A DNA stretch of 64,000 nt from an uncultured Bulleidia sp. (lineage in GTDB: Bacteria; Bacillota_I; Bacilli_A; Erysipelotrichales; Erysipelotrichaceae), in contig CAKVBD010000009.1 in the NCBI GenBank assembly GCA_934725105.1, positions 1-64,000 on the forward strand, read 5' to 3'. Made by a program: the position numbers and the translations under genes. The notes under the pieces were generated by a model that made no database searches, was not told the origin of the DNA, and was given only the letters and a program-made list of their open reading frames with translations. Positions 9,426 to 19,005 of this stretch are shown here, in pieces; the first letter of the stretch is position 1; each line of letters begins with the position of its first letter.

Positions 9426-9725
9426 ATGGCTAATATTCATATTTCTTTGCAGGAAGTGCAAGATACTGCGAATCAGCTGCGTTCATTAAACATGTTAATG
9501 GACGAGGAATTAAATGCAATGAAGAGTGAAATGAATCGTTTAGACAGTTCATGGATCTCAGATGGTTCTTTAGAAATTCGCAACAAATTTAATTTGTTTT
9601 CTACACGTTTTGAGAAACAGAAAGAAACAATCAATCAATATGCTAAGTTTTTAGATTTGGCGGTATCTTCTTATGACACATTGGAAACAACGATTACATC
9701 AAATGCATCGGGTATGCAGGTTTAA
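9426..9725 (+). CDS. Second WXG100-like protein
   Basis: A 99-residue helical hairpin protein starting 1 base after the previous stop, with the preceding AGGAGG overlapping that gene's end. The turn motif is SWISDGS, so the position usually held by Gly in WxG is Ser, with a Gly three residues later. Size, helical pattern and position beside another WXG100 gene and essC make it a probable partner (EsxA/EsxB-like heterodimer). It is a divergent member, so slightly less certain than its neighbour. Confidence 0.8.
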   Translation: MANIHISLQEVQDTANQLRSLNMLMDEELNAMKSEMNRLDSSWISDGSLEIRNKFNLFSTRFEKQKETINQYAKFLDLAVSSYDTLETTITSNASGMQV

Positions 9726-11769
9726 TACAGCGCATTTCATAGTTATAACATGTACATTAATATCACTATTAAGTGCATGTAAAGCAAAAGAGATAACATC
9801 TATCACTTTATTTGATTGGATCATGACATTAGATGAAGAAGCAGGTATTGGTTCATATACGCAAAAGACACCATATTTTATCAATGTGAGTGAAGATGAT
9901 GTATGCTTTGATGCGGTACAGGCTGCAGTAGAGTGGGGTGTATTGGATCAATCATATGCTTTTGATCCTGATGAAGTATTAACGAAAGAATATTGTGCAT
10001 ATACATTAATGAATCTTGCTGAAAAGGCAGATGGTGACGTTAATATTAAGGATATTTCTGACTCGAATTTTAAAAAACAGATTGCAGCTGCAGTGAGTAG
10101 TGGACTCATGAAATTAGATCATCGCTCTATGTTTTATCCAAAACAGGTTCTTGATCAAAAAGAAGCAATGGCGTATTTAGAAAAAGCCGTCACATACATT
10201 AACAATCGCGAAATAACTGATACCCATACAGAGATTACATGGAATCAGAATACGGATGTAAAAGATATCGTTCCTGTATCCTATGATGCATCTTCTTGTT
10301 CCATACAGATTGATGATCCTTCTTTACAGGAAGGGAATCTCGTTCATTTTCAAGATGCATATGAAGAACTGTATTTTCAGATTGCAAGAATAGATGGTAC
10401 AACTGCATACTTGAAAGAAATGGATTTACTGGACTATACAGAAGATATGGATCTTTCCAGCAGTCAGGAATTGAATTTTGAAAATGCTGAAATCATTGAT
10501 GGTGAAGGAGAGATATTACAGGAAACATCTTTTACAAATCATTTGACAATGATGTCTACAAAACCTCTGCAAAGAACGTTTTATATTGGTGAATTTAATG
10601 TTGTGGTAAGTGTAAGTGGAACGGCAGTGAAAGCAGAAGTGAATAAAGTATTACCGTATGGTTCAAAAGTTTATGGATCATTAAAACTAAGTGGAATGCA
10701 TGTTGATTATCAATGGAACAGCAAAAAGAAAGATGTCAAAGATGCATACTTTAAAGTTAAGTTTTCAACCAATGAAAGCTTTGGATTAAAGAATGGTTCC
10801 TATAAAAATCTGTATGGTGATTTCTCAAAGGCTGACAGCCAGAATCTGCTTTCTTCTTTACCGCAGATGTTTGTTGAAAAACAAGATGTTGTAGAAAGCA
10901 GTTTAGAGCTATGCAAAATCAAAGTACCCATCAATGGTGCACCAATGATGCATGTATCTGTTGGATTGCGTATGAATCTGTATGCTTCTGGCAGAGTTGA
11001 ACTATCTTTTACACAGAATTCTGAAATTGGCTGTGAAGTGAAAGATGGAAAGATGCGTATGATTCATACAATGGATCAAACAAATACAAATCGTTTGAAA
11101 GCAAATACAAGAGCAGGTGCAGGCATTGATGTTGGCTTGAATCTAGCTTCGTTACGATTGATGGATGTGAGTTTGAATGCTGCGGCAGAAGCTGCATTAA
11201 AAACATCATTGCATATTTATGAAAATGATGAGCATAAAGTGATTCCAACTGAAGTTGGAAGTGACGTGATGGATGAAGTGCTCGAAGGAAATTCTTCGAT
11301 TCTTGTATGTAGTGATATCAATGCAGATCTTGTCTTATATCTGAAGATGAACAGTGCAAAATCACAGCTTGGAAAGCTTGGATTCACAAAAAGAAGTGAT
11401 TTAGCGAAACAGTCTTTACTTCCAAAAGGGAAAACACATTTAGAAAACTTTCAATTCGTTTCAAAATGTACGAGAAAAGATCGTTTGAAAGCAACAAAGC
11501 TAGATTCACTTTCAGTCAGTAAGAAAATACAGCTTGTAGACTATTCCTTTGTTGTTCATGCAGGATATGTAAAAGCGATTGGTATCAAAGCATTGCCAGA
11601 AGGCTATACAAAAAATGATCTTGTATATACTTCTTCAAATACAGATATTGCAAGTGTAGATGCAGATGGAAACGTCAGTGGATTACAAAGCGGCAGTGTG
11701 GTTGTAACAGTGGCTACGAGTGATAAGAAACATTCTATTTCCTGTAATGTATTAGTGAGTGAAAAATAA
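9703..11769 (+). CDS. SLH-like / BIG2 lipoprotein in the T7SS locus
   Basis: A predicted lipoprotein of 688 residues: a short basic segment, a hydrophobic stretch and lipobox LLSAC (Cys26). Two tandem repeats at about residues 55-105 and 115-160 resemble S-layer-homology motifs (AVQAAVEWGVL...FDPDEVLTKEY and AAAVSSGLM...FYPKQVLDQKEA). A long middle region of about 430 residues, largely beta-type, is unrecognised. The last 80 residues form a BIG2 immunoglobulin-like domain (YTSSNTDIASVDADGNVSG). The start is uncertain; 9703 gives a proper signal peptide and overlaps the upstream gene by 23 bases, implying coupled translation. Its position between the WXG100 genes and essC suggests an envelope part of the secretion system. 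No EssB or EsaA similarity is evident. Confidence 0.7.
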   Translation: MHRVCRFNTAHFIVITCTLISLLSACKAKEITSITLFDWIMTLDEEAGIGSYTQKTPYFINVSEDDVCFDAVQAAVEWGVLDQSYAFDPDEVLTKEYCAYTLMNLAEKADGDVNIKDISDSNFKKQIAAAVSSGLMKLDHRSMFYPKQVLDQKEAMAYLEKAVTYINNREITDTHTEITWNQNTDVKDIVPVSYDASSCSIQIDDPSLQEGNLVHFQDAYEELYFQIARIDGTTAYLKEMDLLDYTEDMDLSSSQELNFENAEIIDGEGEILQETSFTNHLTMMSTKPLQRTFYIGEFNVVVSVSGTAVKAEVNKVLPYGSKVYGSLKLSGMHVDYQWNSKKKDVKDAYFKVKFSTNESFGLKNGSYKNLYGDFSKADSQNLLSSLPQMFVEKQDVVESSLELCKIKVPINGAPMMHVSVGLRMNLYASGRVELSFTQNSEIGCEVKDGKMRMIHTMDQTNTNRLKANTRAGAGIDVGLNLASLRLMDVSLNAAAEAALKTSLHIYENDEHKVIPTEVGSDVMDEVLEGNSSILVCSDINADLVLYLKMNSAKSQLGKLGFTKRSDLAKQSLLPKGKTHLENFQFVSKCTRKDRLKATKLDSLSVSKKIQLVDYSFVVHAGYVKAIGIKALPEGYTKNDLVYTSSNTDIASVDADGNVSGLQSGSVVVTVATSDKKHSISCNVLVSEK

Positions 11770-11772
11770 AAT

Positions 11773-14700
11773 ATGATTTTATGGATCAGAGAGAACGATA
11801 CATGTTATCCATATGTATTGAAATACAGACAAGAGAAAATCATGATTTCTAACTACGCATTGACTGTTACAAAAAACAACACACAAGTGTATTTACGATC
11901 TGTACGGAATATTACATTAAGCAAAACTGTGTTAAACAATGAAGAAGTCTGTGAAATGCATAAAGGAAACAATGTAGTTGCACAATTTTTACTGCTCATA
12001 GAACAGAACGAAAACATCTATCATAAATATGCAATGAAAGATCGTATTTTGATTGGTGGAGAAGAGCATTGTGATATTGTTATTCCTTCCTTGGCAGATG
12101 TTGTATTAAAAATTGATACAATACAACATCTCATCATTTCCTGTAGAGAATATCCATTTATTTCCTTTAACGAGAATGCATTTCTTCAAGATACAACATA
12201 TCAATTTTTGGATGTCTTATGCATCTATGGATTACGTATGATCTTTATGGATGATGGCATTATGTTGCGTACTCTTGCAGGTGAAGAAATTCATCTGCAG
12301 GAGTATGTTTCTCAGAAAAAGGAAATGAGTTTTTCACAGGAAAAGAAAATTCGAGTGATCCAAAATCATGTTCCACCATACACTGATGAATTGCAGTATG
12401 ATATTCCATTACTATTAGAAACAATTTATCCCTCACATTCACGACCATTTCTTTTAGAGACAGGACCTGCATTACTTATGTCCTCTGCTTCTTTATCCGC
12501 AGGACTATTTGCGGCATATCAGAGCTATATGAATGGAAGAGATGTGTATTCACTCATACCAATGATTCTTCTGCCTTCTGTGATGCTTGTTTCTTCTTTA
12601 TTGTTTCAGCCATTGAATCGAATGTATGATGCTCTACAAAAGAAAAAAATAACCAGACAAAACAATCAGAAGGAACAGGAATGGATTGATGCGTATCATA
12701 CGTATTATGATTCTTTTGTATCTGCGTATAGAAAATATATGGATTTGTATTTTCCTTCCTGTACACTTCTAAAATATAAAATTGAAACGAAAGAAGATCG
12801 ATACATGCATTCTATCTATGATGGAATTCAACTGCGTTTCTTTGATGCAAAAGATGTGATTCATCAAAACGTTGATGAAAAACTGAAACAGACAAATGAT
12901 GAAAATCTGTATCCAAAAATTAATTCATTCAATACATATCATAAGATTGCGATAAAAGATGAAGAAGAATTGTATCTAAAATATATCTTCCTGCAATTCG
13001 TCTACTTATATGACTGTCCATGTGTTGTGTATGCGGATGCTTTCTGGCTTAAGAAACATCAATGGATTCGTCTTGTTCCAAATTGTCTGTATCATAATCA
13101 AAGAATGATTACTTCCTCATATAAAGAAGCAAAAGATTTTTGTGAATGTTTGAAAGATAAAAAGTTTTTAACGATCATCATTGATCAGAAAGATGTTCTA
13201 GAAAATGAAGCAACAATTGTATTTACAAAAGATATTGATACATTGCAGTGTGATTTAGCAATCGATATAGAAAATACAAGTGCATATGACTATTTATCAC
13301 AGAAACAGTTTTCTTTTACATATGATATATGTGAATTAGATATGCAATACCTTTTATATCATCTGCAGAAAGAATCATGGATCCTGCATCAGAAACAGCA
13401 GGATTTCTTTTCCATACAGAATATGGAGAGGGTAACGATGCATGATATTTATGAACGCTGGCATAGAAATGATATTAATGAAGGCTTATTGGCAGTGATT
13501 GGCAGTGATAAGAATGGAGAGCATATTCAACTAGATCTGAATGAGAAGAAGGATGGTCCACATGGATTGGTTGCGGGTATGACAGGCAGTGGAAAAAGTG
13601 AACTGATTATTACGATGTTGTTATCTATTGCATTGAATTATTCCTATGAAGATGTGAATTTTGCTTTGATTGATTTTAAAGGTGGAGGCACAAGCAATGC
13701 ATTAAAATCATTACCGCATGTGTGTGGTACGTTATCAAATCTAGATACAAAACATATGGAAAGAGCTTTGGTTTCTTTTCAGAATGAATGTATTGAACGA
13801 CAGAAGAATATACAAAACATGAATGAAAGAAGTGTTCATCCAATTACAGATATTACTTCGTATCGAAAGCATCTTTCTCAATTTTGTGATTTACCTAAAA
13901 TGGCAGATTTAGTGATTGTTGTGGATGAGTTTGCGGAAGTGAAAAGACTGCAGCCTGATTTTCTGCGTGATCTTGTTTCAATTGCACGCATTGGAAGAAG
14001 TTTAGGGATACATTTGATTCTATGTACGCAAAAACCAGCAGGAATTATTAATGAAGAAATCTGGGCAAATTGTTCATTTCAGATTGTTTTGAAAGTTGCA
14101 AGAAATCAAGACGCGCATGAAGTAATTCATGAACCATTTGAAATGGATTGCAAAAAACCTGGCGATTTTATTTTGTATAGTACGTATCAAGGGCTGGTTC
14201 ATGGAAGAAGTGCATATGCTTCCAGTAAGACAAAACATGCGAATAATCGTGTTGATATATTGCATTTGAATGGAAGTGTACAATGTACCAACGATATCGA
14301 AGCAGAATCTCCATGCAGTGAGATCCTGCAATTATTTCAAGCATCAATGCATGATCCTATCAAACAATTATGGAAACAGCCATTGGGGCAATTATCATAT
14401 GAATCAACATATCTACCATTTGTATTCGCAAAGGCAGATGATTACTATCATCGAACATATATTGACTTATATCTGTATTCCACACAGAAAAGAAATACAG
14501 TATTTCTTTGTTCCAATTTAGATGCTAGAAAGAATTGTCTTTCTTCGATTTTGCATGTTCTTTTTGTTTCTATGCAGCAGGAAGAATTATTTGTGATTGA
14601 TGATTTGCATTTTTTTGAAAAGCAATGGCAGATAATGCATCCAAACTGGATTACACTTTGTGACAGTACAAATGCAGAACTGATCCATAATGTATTTCAC

Positions 14701-15483
14701 TATCTAAAAAAACAAAAAAAAGAAAAGATTCTCTTGATTACAGATTTATCCAAATTTCTTCAGGAAGATGAACAATATCCAATTTTGTTTCATGAAATAC
14801 TCGAACATGCTTCCATGTACGAGATGCATGTCATTACATTCGTATCCTCTTGTGATACATTGCGCTATCGAGATCTTGTATTTCTAGAAAATCGTTATGT
14901 CTTGCAAAGTGAAACACTTCAACAGATCCAGCAGTTTTTAGAAACTGGTGAGAAGAAAATTTGCTCTGCAGTGAATGAAGGACTCTGTAAAATGGATCAT
15001 GTCCTTTCATTTCAGTTATTGGAAACATCTACTTCACAACTCGTTCAAATTTTAAAGCAATCACATGCAAATACTAAAAAGACAATGATTCCATGCATGC
15101 CAGAAAGAATTGATCGAACACAATACAAAGGTGGAAAAATTCCGCTAGGAATTTCCTATACAGATTACGCATGGTTGACACTTATGCCAACACAATCTAT
15201 CTACGTTGTTTCTATCTATAAAGAAGAATGGATTGCTTATCGTAAAACAATGCAAATGTATGCAAAGTGTACAACAAGAAAAGATTCAGATGAAGAAGAT
15301 GGCCAGTTGATTTTCCTTTCTTTAGATGAATATCGGAAAAAGCATGCAGAAGATCGTGATGTTTTGTATGTTGGTACATCCTTTCATCAACAATATACAT
15401 TTCATTCCAGATATGAAATAAAGAATGAATATCAGGCAATTTATTTTCATGCATATGAAAGCACTCTTGTGAGGATAGTATGA
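11773..15483 (+). CDS. essC: EssC/YukB-type FtsK-SpoIIIE ATPase of type VII secretion
   Basis: Membrane ATPase that drives type VII export. The N-terminal 190 residues look like the FHA-type regulatory part of EssC (RILIGGEEHCDIVIPS). Two membrane spans follow at about 235-280. The first FtsK domain has an intact Walker A GMTGSGKSE near residue 602, a GGGTS loop, and Walker B LVIVVDEFAEV near 713. The second domain keeps a Walker B-like LLITDLSKFL but the P-loop position reads LCSNLDARKNCLSS (about 913-926). The C-terminal third domain is also degenerate. At 1236 residues it is shorter than the roughly 1480-1500 of S. aureus EssC and B. subtilis YukB. The ribosome site is weak. It follows the lipoprotein gene by 3 bases. 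Confidence 0.88.
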   Translation: MILWIRENDTCYPYVLKYRQEKIMISNYALTVTKNNTQVYLRSVRNITLSKTVLNNEEVCEMHKGNNVVAQFLLLIEQNENIYHKYAMKDRILIGGEEHCDIVIPSLADVVLKIDTIQHLIISCREYPFISFNENAFLQDTTYQFLDVLCIYGLRMIFMDDGIMLRTLAGEEIHLQEYVSQKKEMSFSQEKKIRVIQNHVPPYTDELQYDIPLLLETIYPSHSRPFLLETGPALLMSSASLSAGLFAAYQSYMNGRDVYSLIPMILLPSVMLVSSLLFQPLNRMYDALQKKKITRQNNQKEQEWIDAYHTYYDSFVSAYRKYMDLYFPSCTLLKYKIETKEDRYMHSIYDGIQLRFFDAKDVIHQNVDEKLKQTNDENLYPKINSFNTYHKIAIKDEEELYLKYIFLQFVYLYDCPCVVYADAFWLKKHQWIRLVPNCLYHNQRMITSSYKEAKDFCECLKDKKFLTIIIDQKDVLENEATIVFTKDIDTLQCDLAIDIENTSAYDYLSQKQFSFTYDICELDMQYLLYHLQKESWILHQKQQDFFSIQNMERVTMHDIYERWHRNDINEGLLAVIGSDKNGEHIQLDLNEKKDGPHGLVAGMTGSGKSELIITMLLSIALNYSYEDVNFALIDFKGGGTSNALKSLPHVCGTLSNLDTKHMERALVSFQNECIERQKNIQNMNERSVHPITDITSYRKHLSQFCDLPKMADLVIVVDEFAEVKRLQPDFLRDLVSIARIGRSLGIHLILCTQKPAGIINEEIWANCSFQIVLKVARNQDAHEVIHEPFEMDCKKPGDFILYSTYQGLVHGRSAYASSKTKHANNRVDILHLNGSVQCTNDIEAESPCSEILQLFQASMHDPIKQLWKQPLGQLSYESTYLPFVFAKADDYYHRTYIDLYLYSTQKRNTVFLCSNLDARKNCLSSILHVLFVSMQQEELFVIDDLHFFEKQWQIMHPNWITLCDSTNAELIHNVFHYLKKQKKEKILLITDLSKFLQEDEQYPILFHEILEHASMYEMHVITFVSSCDTLRYRDLVFLENRYVLQSETLQQIQQFLETGEKKICSAVNEGLCKMDHVLSFQLLETSTSQLVQILKQSHANTKKTMIPCMPERIDRTQYKGGKIPLGISYTDYAWLTLMPTQSIYVVSIYKEEWIAYRKTMQMYAKCTTRKDSDEEDGQLIFLSLDEYRKKHAEDRDVLYVGTSFHQQYTFHSRYEIKNEYQAIYFHAYESTLVRIV

Positions 15484-15713
15484 TTATTCTATACATTGAT
15501 GATGTCATTTATGAAACACAATATGAAGTACGTACAGATACTACAATATCGTTTTATGAACTGGTTCATACATGTAGAAAAATGTTGTTTTGTGAAAAAC
15601 AACAGGAAAGACAGCTTGTTGTGTATGAAAAATATTCTCATATGGAATGTGATGTTGATGTGTCGTTATCTACTTTATTCATACAAAATGGAATGTCATT
15701 TTATGTGTTGTGA
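15480..15713 (+). CDS. YukD/EsaB-like ubiquitin-fold small protein (probable)
   Basis: A 77-residue protein overlapping the essC stop by 4 bases. The pattern is two beta strands (IILYIDD, YETQYEV), one helix (ISFYELVHTCRKML), another strand (RQLVVYEKY) and a C-terminal LSTLFIQNGMSFYVL. This matches the order and the closing 'L-x2-x-I-x-NG-x-x-x-x-VL' of YukD and EsaB, the ubiquitin-like proteins encoded beside essC in Bacillota. Overall identity is low, so the call rests on length, predicted fold and position. Confidence 0.6.
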   Translation: MIILYIDDVIYETQYEVRTDTTISFYELVHTCRKMLFCEKQQERQLVVYEKYSHMECDVDVSLSTLFIQNGMSFYVL

Positions 15714-15743
15714 TGATAAACTAGTTACTAGAGGTGATATAGT

Positions 15744-17444
15744 ATGAAATTTAATGAGATGAAATATGAACGTCCTGATTTTGATGTCATGAGTCAGAAA
15801 ATGAATGCATATGTTGATCAGTTAGAACAGGCAGAAAATGCAGAAGCATTTTTAAAAACATTCTTTGCATTAAACAAAGAAAGAATTCATTTACAGACAA
15901 TGATTATCTTGTGTCAGGTGCGTCATTCAATTAACACTGCAGATGCATTCTATGATGCTGAAAACAACTACTGGGATGAAACAACTCCAAAGTATGACAG
16001 TATTGATACAAGAATGATGAAAGCATGTATCAATGCTCCATTTAAAGAAGAGTTGAAAAAAGAAATTCCAGAAACATTTTTCCAGTTAGGTGAATGTAAA
16101 CTGAAAGCTTTTGATGAATCAATTATTCCAGAAATGATTGAAGAAAATAAGCTATGTACAGAATATGGAAAGTTAAAAGCATCCGCACAGATTCCATTTG
16201 AAGATAAAATCTATAATTTATCTGAAATTGCAGCTGTATCTCAAGATCTTGATAGAAACCGCAGAAAGAATGCATATGATGCTAAGATGAAGTTCTATGC
16301 AGAACATGAAGCAGAATTTGATCGTATCTATGATGATATGGTAAAAGTCCGTACAAAAATGGCAAAGAAGCTTGGCTTCAATGATTATGTAGAACTTGCA
16401 TACTATCGTATGAATCGTCTGGATTATGATAGAAAAATGGTAGCAGGGTATCGTAAACAGGTTTTAGATTACTGCACACCTTTAGCAAGCAAAATCATTG
16501 AAAAGCAGAGAGTTCGTTTAGGACTAGATGAAGTTGAATACTATGATTTTGATCTGCATTTTAAGAATGGAAATCCAAAACCAGCAGGAAGTAAAGATGC
16601 ACTTGTTGCTTCTGCAGTAAAGATGTACCACGAAATGAGTGAAGAGACAGGCAAGTTCATCGATGTTATGAATGATAATGACTTGTGGGATCTTGAATCT
16701 CGCAAGAACAAAGAAATGGGTGGATATGAAACTGAAATTCCTGAATATCATGTTCCATTTATCTTCTCTAATTTCAATGGTACTAGTGGAGATGTTGATG
16801 TATTAACCCATGAAGCAGGACATGCATTCCAGACATACATGGCAACAGATATTGAAATTCCAGATGTCTGCTGTCCAACAATGGAAAGTGCAGAAATTGA
16901 TTCTATGAGTATGGAATTCTTTGCGTATCCTTGGATGGAATTATTCTTCCATGAAAATGCAGAAAAGTATAAATATGATCATCTTTCTCATACAATTACA
17001 TTCCTTCCATATGGTGTATTAGTTGACCATTATCAGGAAGAAGTATATACACATCCAGACTGGTCTATGGAAGAAAGAAAGCAATGCTGGAGAAAACTGG
17101 AAAAGATGTATGTACCATTCAAGAAATATACAGGCTGTGATATTTTAGAAAGAGGCTGCTGGTGGTATCAACAGAACCATATTTTCCAGTCACCATTCTA
17201 TTACATTGACTACACATTGGCACAGGTATGTGCGCAGCAGTTCTTCATCCGCAAAGATAAGAATGATGAAAACTACTGGAAGGATTATCTACACTTATTA
17301 AAGCTAGGCGGCACAAAATCTTTTACGAATCTATGTAAGGAAGCAAACATCAAAGTTCCATTTGAAGAGGGAACAATCAAAGAAATTATGGAATATCTAG
17401 ATAAAAAGCTAGATTCTGTAGATGATTCAAAATTCAATGGATAA
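15744..17444 (+). CDS. M3 family oligoendopeptidase (PepF-like)
   Basis: A cytosolic zinc metallopeptidase of 566 residues that degrades oligopeptides. The zinc site is HEAGH at residues 356-360 (two His ligands and the catalytic Glu), with the third ligand Glu in the downstream ESAEIDSMSMEFF segment. The N-terminal helical domain and the length fit the M3B oligoendopeptidase F group. AGAGGTGAT stands before the ATG. It follows the T7SS locus by 30 bases without a visible terminator but is functionally unrelated. It ends at a bidirectional terminator. Confidence 0.9.
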   Translation: MKFNEMKYERPDFDVMSQKMNAYVDQLEQAENAEAFLKTFFALNKERIHLQTMIILCQVRHSINTADAFYDAENNYWDETTPKYDSIDTRMMKACINAPFKEELKKEIPETFFQLGECKLKAFDESIIPEMIEENKLCTEYGKLKASAQIPFEDKIYNLSEIAAVSQDLDRNRRKNAYDAKMKFYAEHEAEFDRIYDDMVKVRTKMAKKLGFNDYVELAYYRMNRLDYDRKMVAGYRKQVLDYCTPLASKIIEKQRVRLGLDEVEYYDFDLHFKNGNPKPAGSKDALVASAVKMYHEMSEETGKFIDVMNDNDLWDLESRKNKEMGGYETEIPEYHVPFIFSNFNGTSGDVDVLTHEAGHAFQTYMATDIEIPDVCCPTMESAEIDSMSMEFFAYPWMELFFHENAEKYKYDHLSHTITFLPYGVLVDHYQEEVYTHPDWSMEERKQCWRKLEKMYVPFKKYTGCDILERGCWWYQQNHIFQSPFYYIDYTLAQVCAQQFFIRKDKNDENYWKDYLHLLKLGGTKSFTNLCKEANIKVPFEEGTIKEIMEYLDKKLDSVDDSKFNG

Positions 17445-17486
17445 AAAAAGAGCTATATCAGTATGTTACTGGTATAGCTTTATTTT
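17443..17486. terminator. Bidirectional terminator, M3 peptidase / ABC transporter
   Basis: A 13-bp stem (17451-17463 with 17467-17479, one wobble pair) flanked by an A-run on the left and T-rich sequence on the right, between convergent genes. Confidence 0.8.
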
Positions 17487-18221
17487 TCATTGTTTGTTTG
17501 TGAATGCTTTTAAGAATTCTTTTGTTCTTTCACTTGTTGGGTGATTGAATAATGCATCTGGTGTTCCTTGTTCCTCAATGACACCTTGATCCATAAATAC
17601 AACGCGATCAGATACGTCTTTCGCAAAACTCATTTCATGCGTAACAATGATCATTGTAAGACCTTCTTTTGCAAGATCCTTCATGACATTCAATACTTCT
17701 CCAACCATTTCAGGATCTAATGCAGAAGTTGGTTCATCAAACAACATGAGCTTTGGATTCATGCATAATGCACGTGCAATCGCAACTCTTTGCTTTTGAC
17801 CACCAGAAATCTTAGAAACAGAAGCATTCGCAAATGCATCCATACCTACTTTTTTTAGGTACATCATTGCTTTTTCTTTTGCTTCTTCTTTAGAAATCTT
17901 TAATACCTTTACCTGTGGAAGAATACAGTTTTCAATGACATTTTTATTGTTGAATAAATTGAACTGCTGGAAACACATACCAACTTTAGCACGGTATGCA
18001 TTGATATCTTTTGTATGAAGGATATCTTCATCAAATACTTTGATAACACCATCATCTGGTTTTTCAAGAAGGTTGATGCATCTAAGAAGGGTGGATTTAC
18101 CAGAACCACTTCTTCCAATCAGACATACAACTTCACCTTCATTGACATTGAAGTCAACACCTTTGAGAACTTCAAGAGATCCAAAGCTTTTATGAATGTT
18201 ATGAATTTCAACGAGAGACAT
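17487..18221 (-). CDS. Polar amino-acid ABC transporter ATP-binding protein
   Basis: A 244-residue ATPase of the GlnQ/HisP group. It has Walker [10 protein letters not shown] (about 36-44), a Q-loop in CFQQFNLF, the ABC signature [15 protein letters not shown], Walker [13 protein letters not shown] and the switch His in IIVTHEM. It powers the permease and binding protein encoded just upstream on the minus strand, overlapping the permease by 14 bases. The operon leader contains a lysine riboswitch, so lysine is the likely cargo. Confidence 0.93.
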   Translation of the reverse strand: MSLVEIHNIHKSFGSLEVLKGVDFNVNEGEVVCLIGRSGSGKSTLLRCINLLEKPDDGVIKVFDEDILHTKDINAYRAKVGMCFQQFNLFNNKNVIENCILPQVKVLKISKEEAKEKAMMYLKKVGMDAFANASVSKISGGQKQRVAIARALCMNPKLMLFDEPTSALDPEMVGEVLNVMKDLAKEGLTMIIVTHEMSFAKDVSDRVVFMDQGVIEEQGTPDALFNHPTSERTKEFLKAFTNKQ

Positions 18222-18999
18222 AATCGCTGTTTGCTCCTTTCTGTTCTTTTACTTCAATGTATGAAATACTTCTTGGTTCTGTAGAACTCATTGGAAGTGA
18301 AACTGTTGTATCCTTGTTGAGCTTCTTTTCGATGAGATTCAGAATCAAAGCGCAGACACTTGTTAAAATCAGATACATCATTGCTTCAATGAAGTATACA
18401 GTTGTGAACTGGAATGTTGATCCAGCAATCGATTTAGACTGGAACATCAATTCTGTAATAGAGATGATCATTAATACAGAAGAGTCCTTGATATTAACAA
18501 TCAATTCGTTGCCAATTGCTGGGAAAGCATTCTTAATTGCCTGTGGCAATACAACAGAGAACATTGTCTGTGCATTTGACATGCCTAAGCTGCGTGCTGC
18601 TTCTGTCTGGCCGATATCTACTGCCTGAATTCCTGAACGAATGATTTCTGCCATATAGGCACCAGTATTGACTGTGATAACAAAGCAGGCAGCAGTGAAG
18701 TTATTCCAGTGAATGACATCCAGCAATGCATAGTAGATGAATACTGCCTGTACCATCATTGGTGTACCACGGAAGATTGTGATATAAACAGTGATAATAA
18801 AATCGATGATCTTTTTGAAAATTCTAGAAGCTTTAGAAGAGGTGAGATCTAAGCGAATTGCTTTGATACCACCTACAACTAAACCTAGAATAAATCCACA
18901 CCCTGTACCAATCAGGGCAATGATCATTGTTGTTCTAACACCTAGTAATAAGCTAGGTGCATATTTTGTGAGTATTTGAATAATCGCGTTTATATTCAT
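18208..18999 (-). CDS. Polar amino-acid ABC transporter permease
   Basis: A 263-residue membrane protein of the HisM/GlnP family with about five membrane spans. It contains the conserved EAA loop region [22 protein letters not shown] that docks on the ATPase, and the FRGTPMMVQ segment typical of this family. It is the middle gene of a binding protein-permease-ATPase operon, 6 bases after the binding-protein gene. There is one permease gene, so the channel is probably a homodimer. Confidence 0.92.
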   Translation of the reverse strand: MNINAIIQILTKYAPSLLLGVRTTMIIALIGTGCGFILGLVVGGIKAIRLDLTSSKASRIFKKIIDFIITVYITIFRGTPMMVQAVFIYYALLDVIHWNNFTAACFVITVNTGAYMAEIIRSGIQAVDIGQTEAARSLGMSNAQTMFSVVLPQAIKNAFPAIGNELIVNIKDSSVLMIISITELMFQSKSIAGSTFQFTTVYFIEAMMYLILTSVCALILNLIEKKLNKDTTVSLPMSSTEPRSISYIEVKEQKGANSDYVSR

Positions 19000-19005
19000 G
19001 AATGA

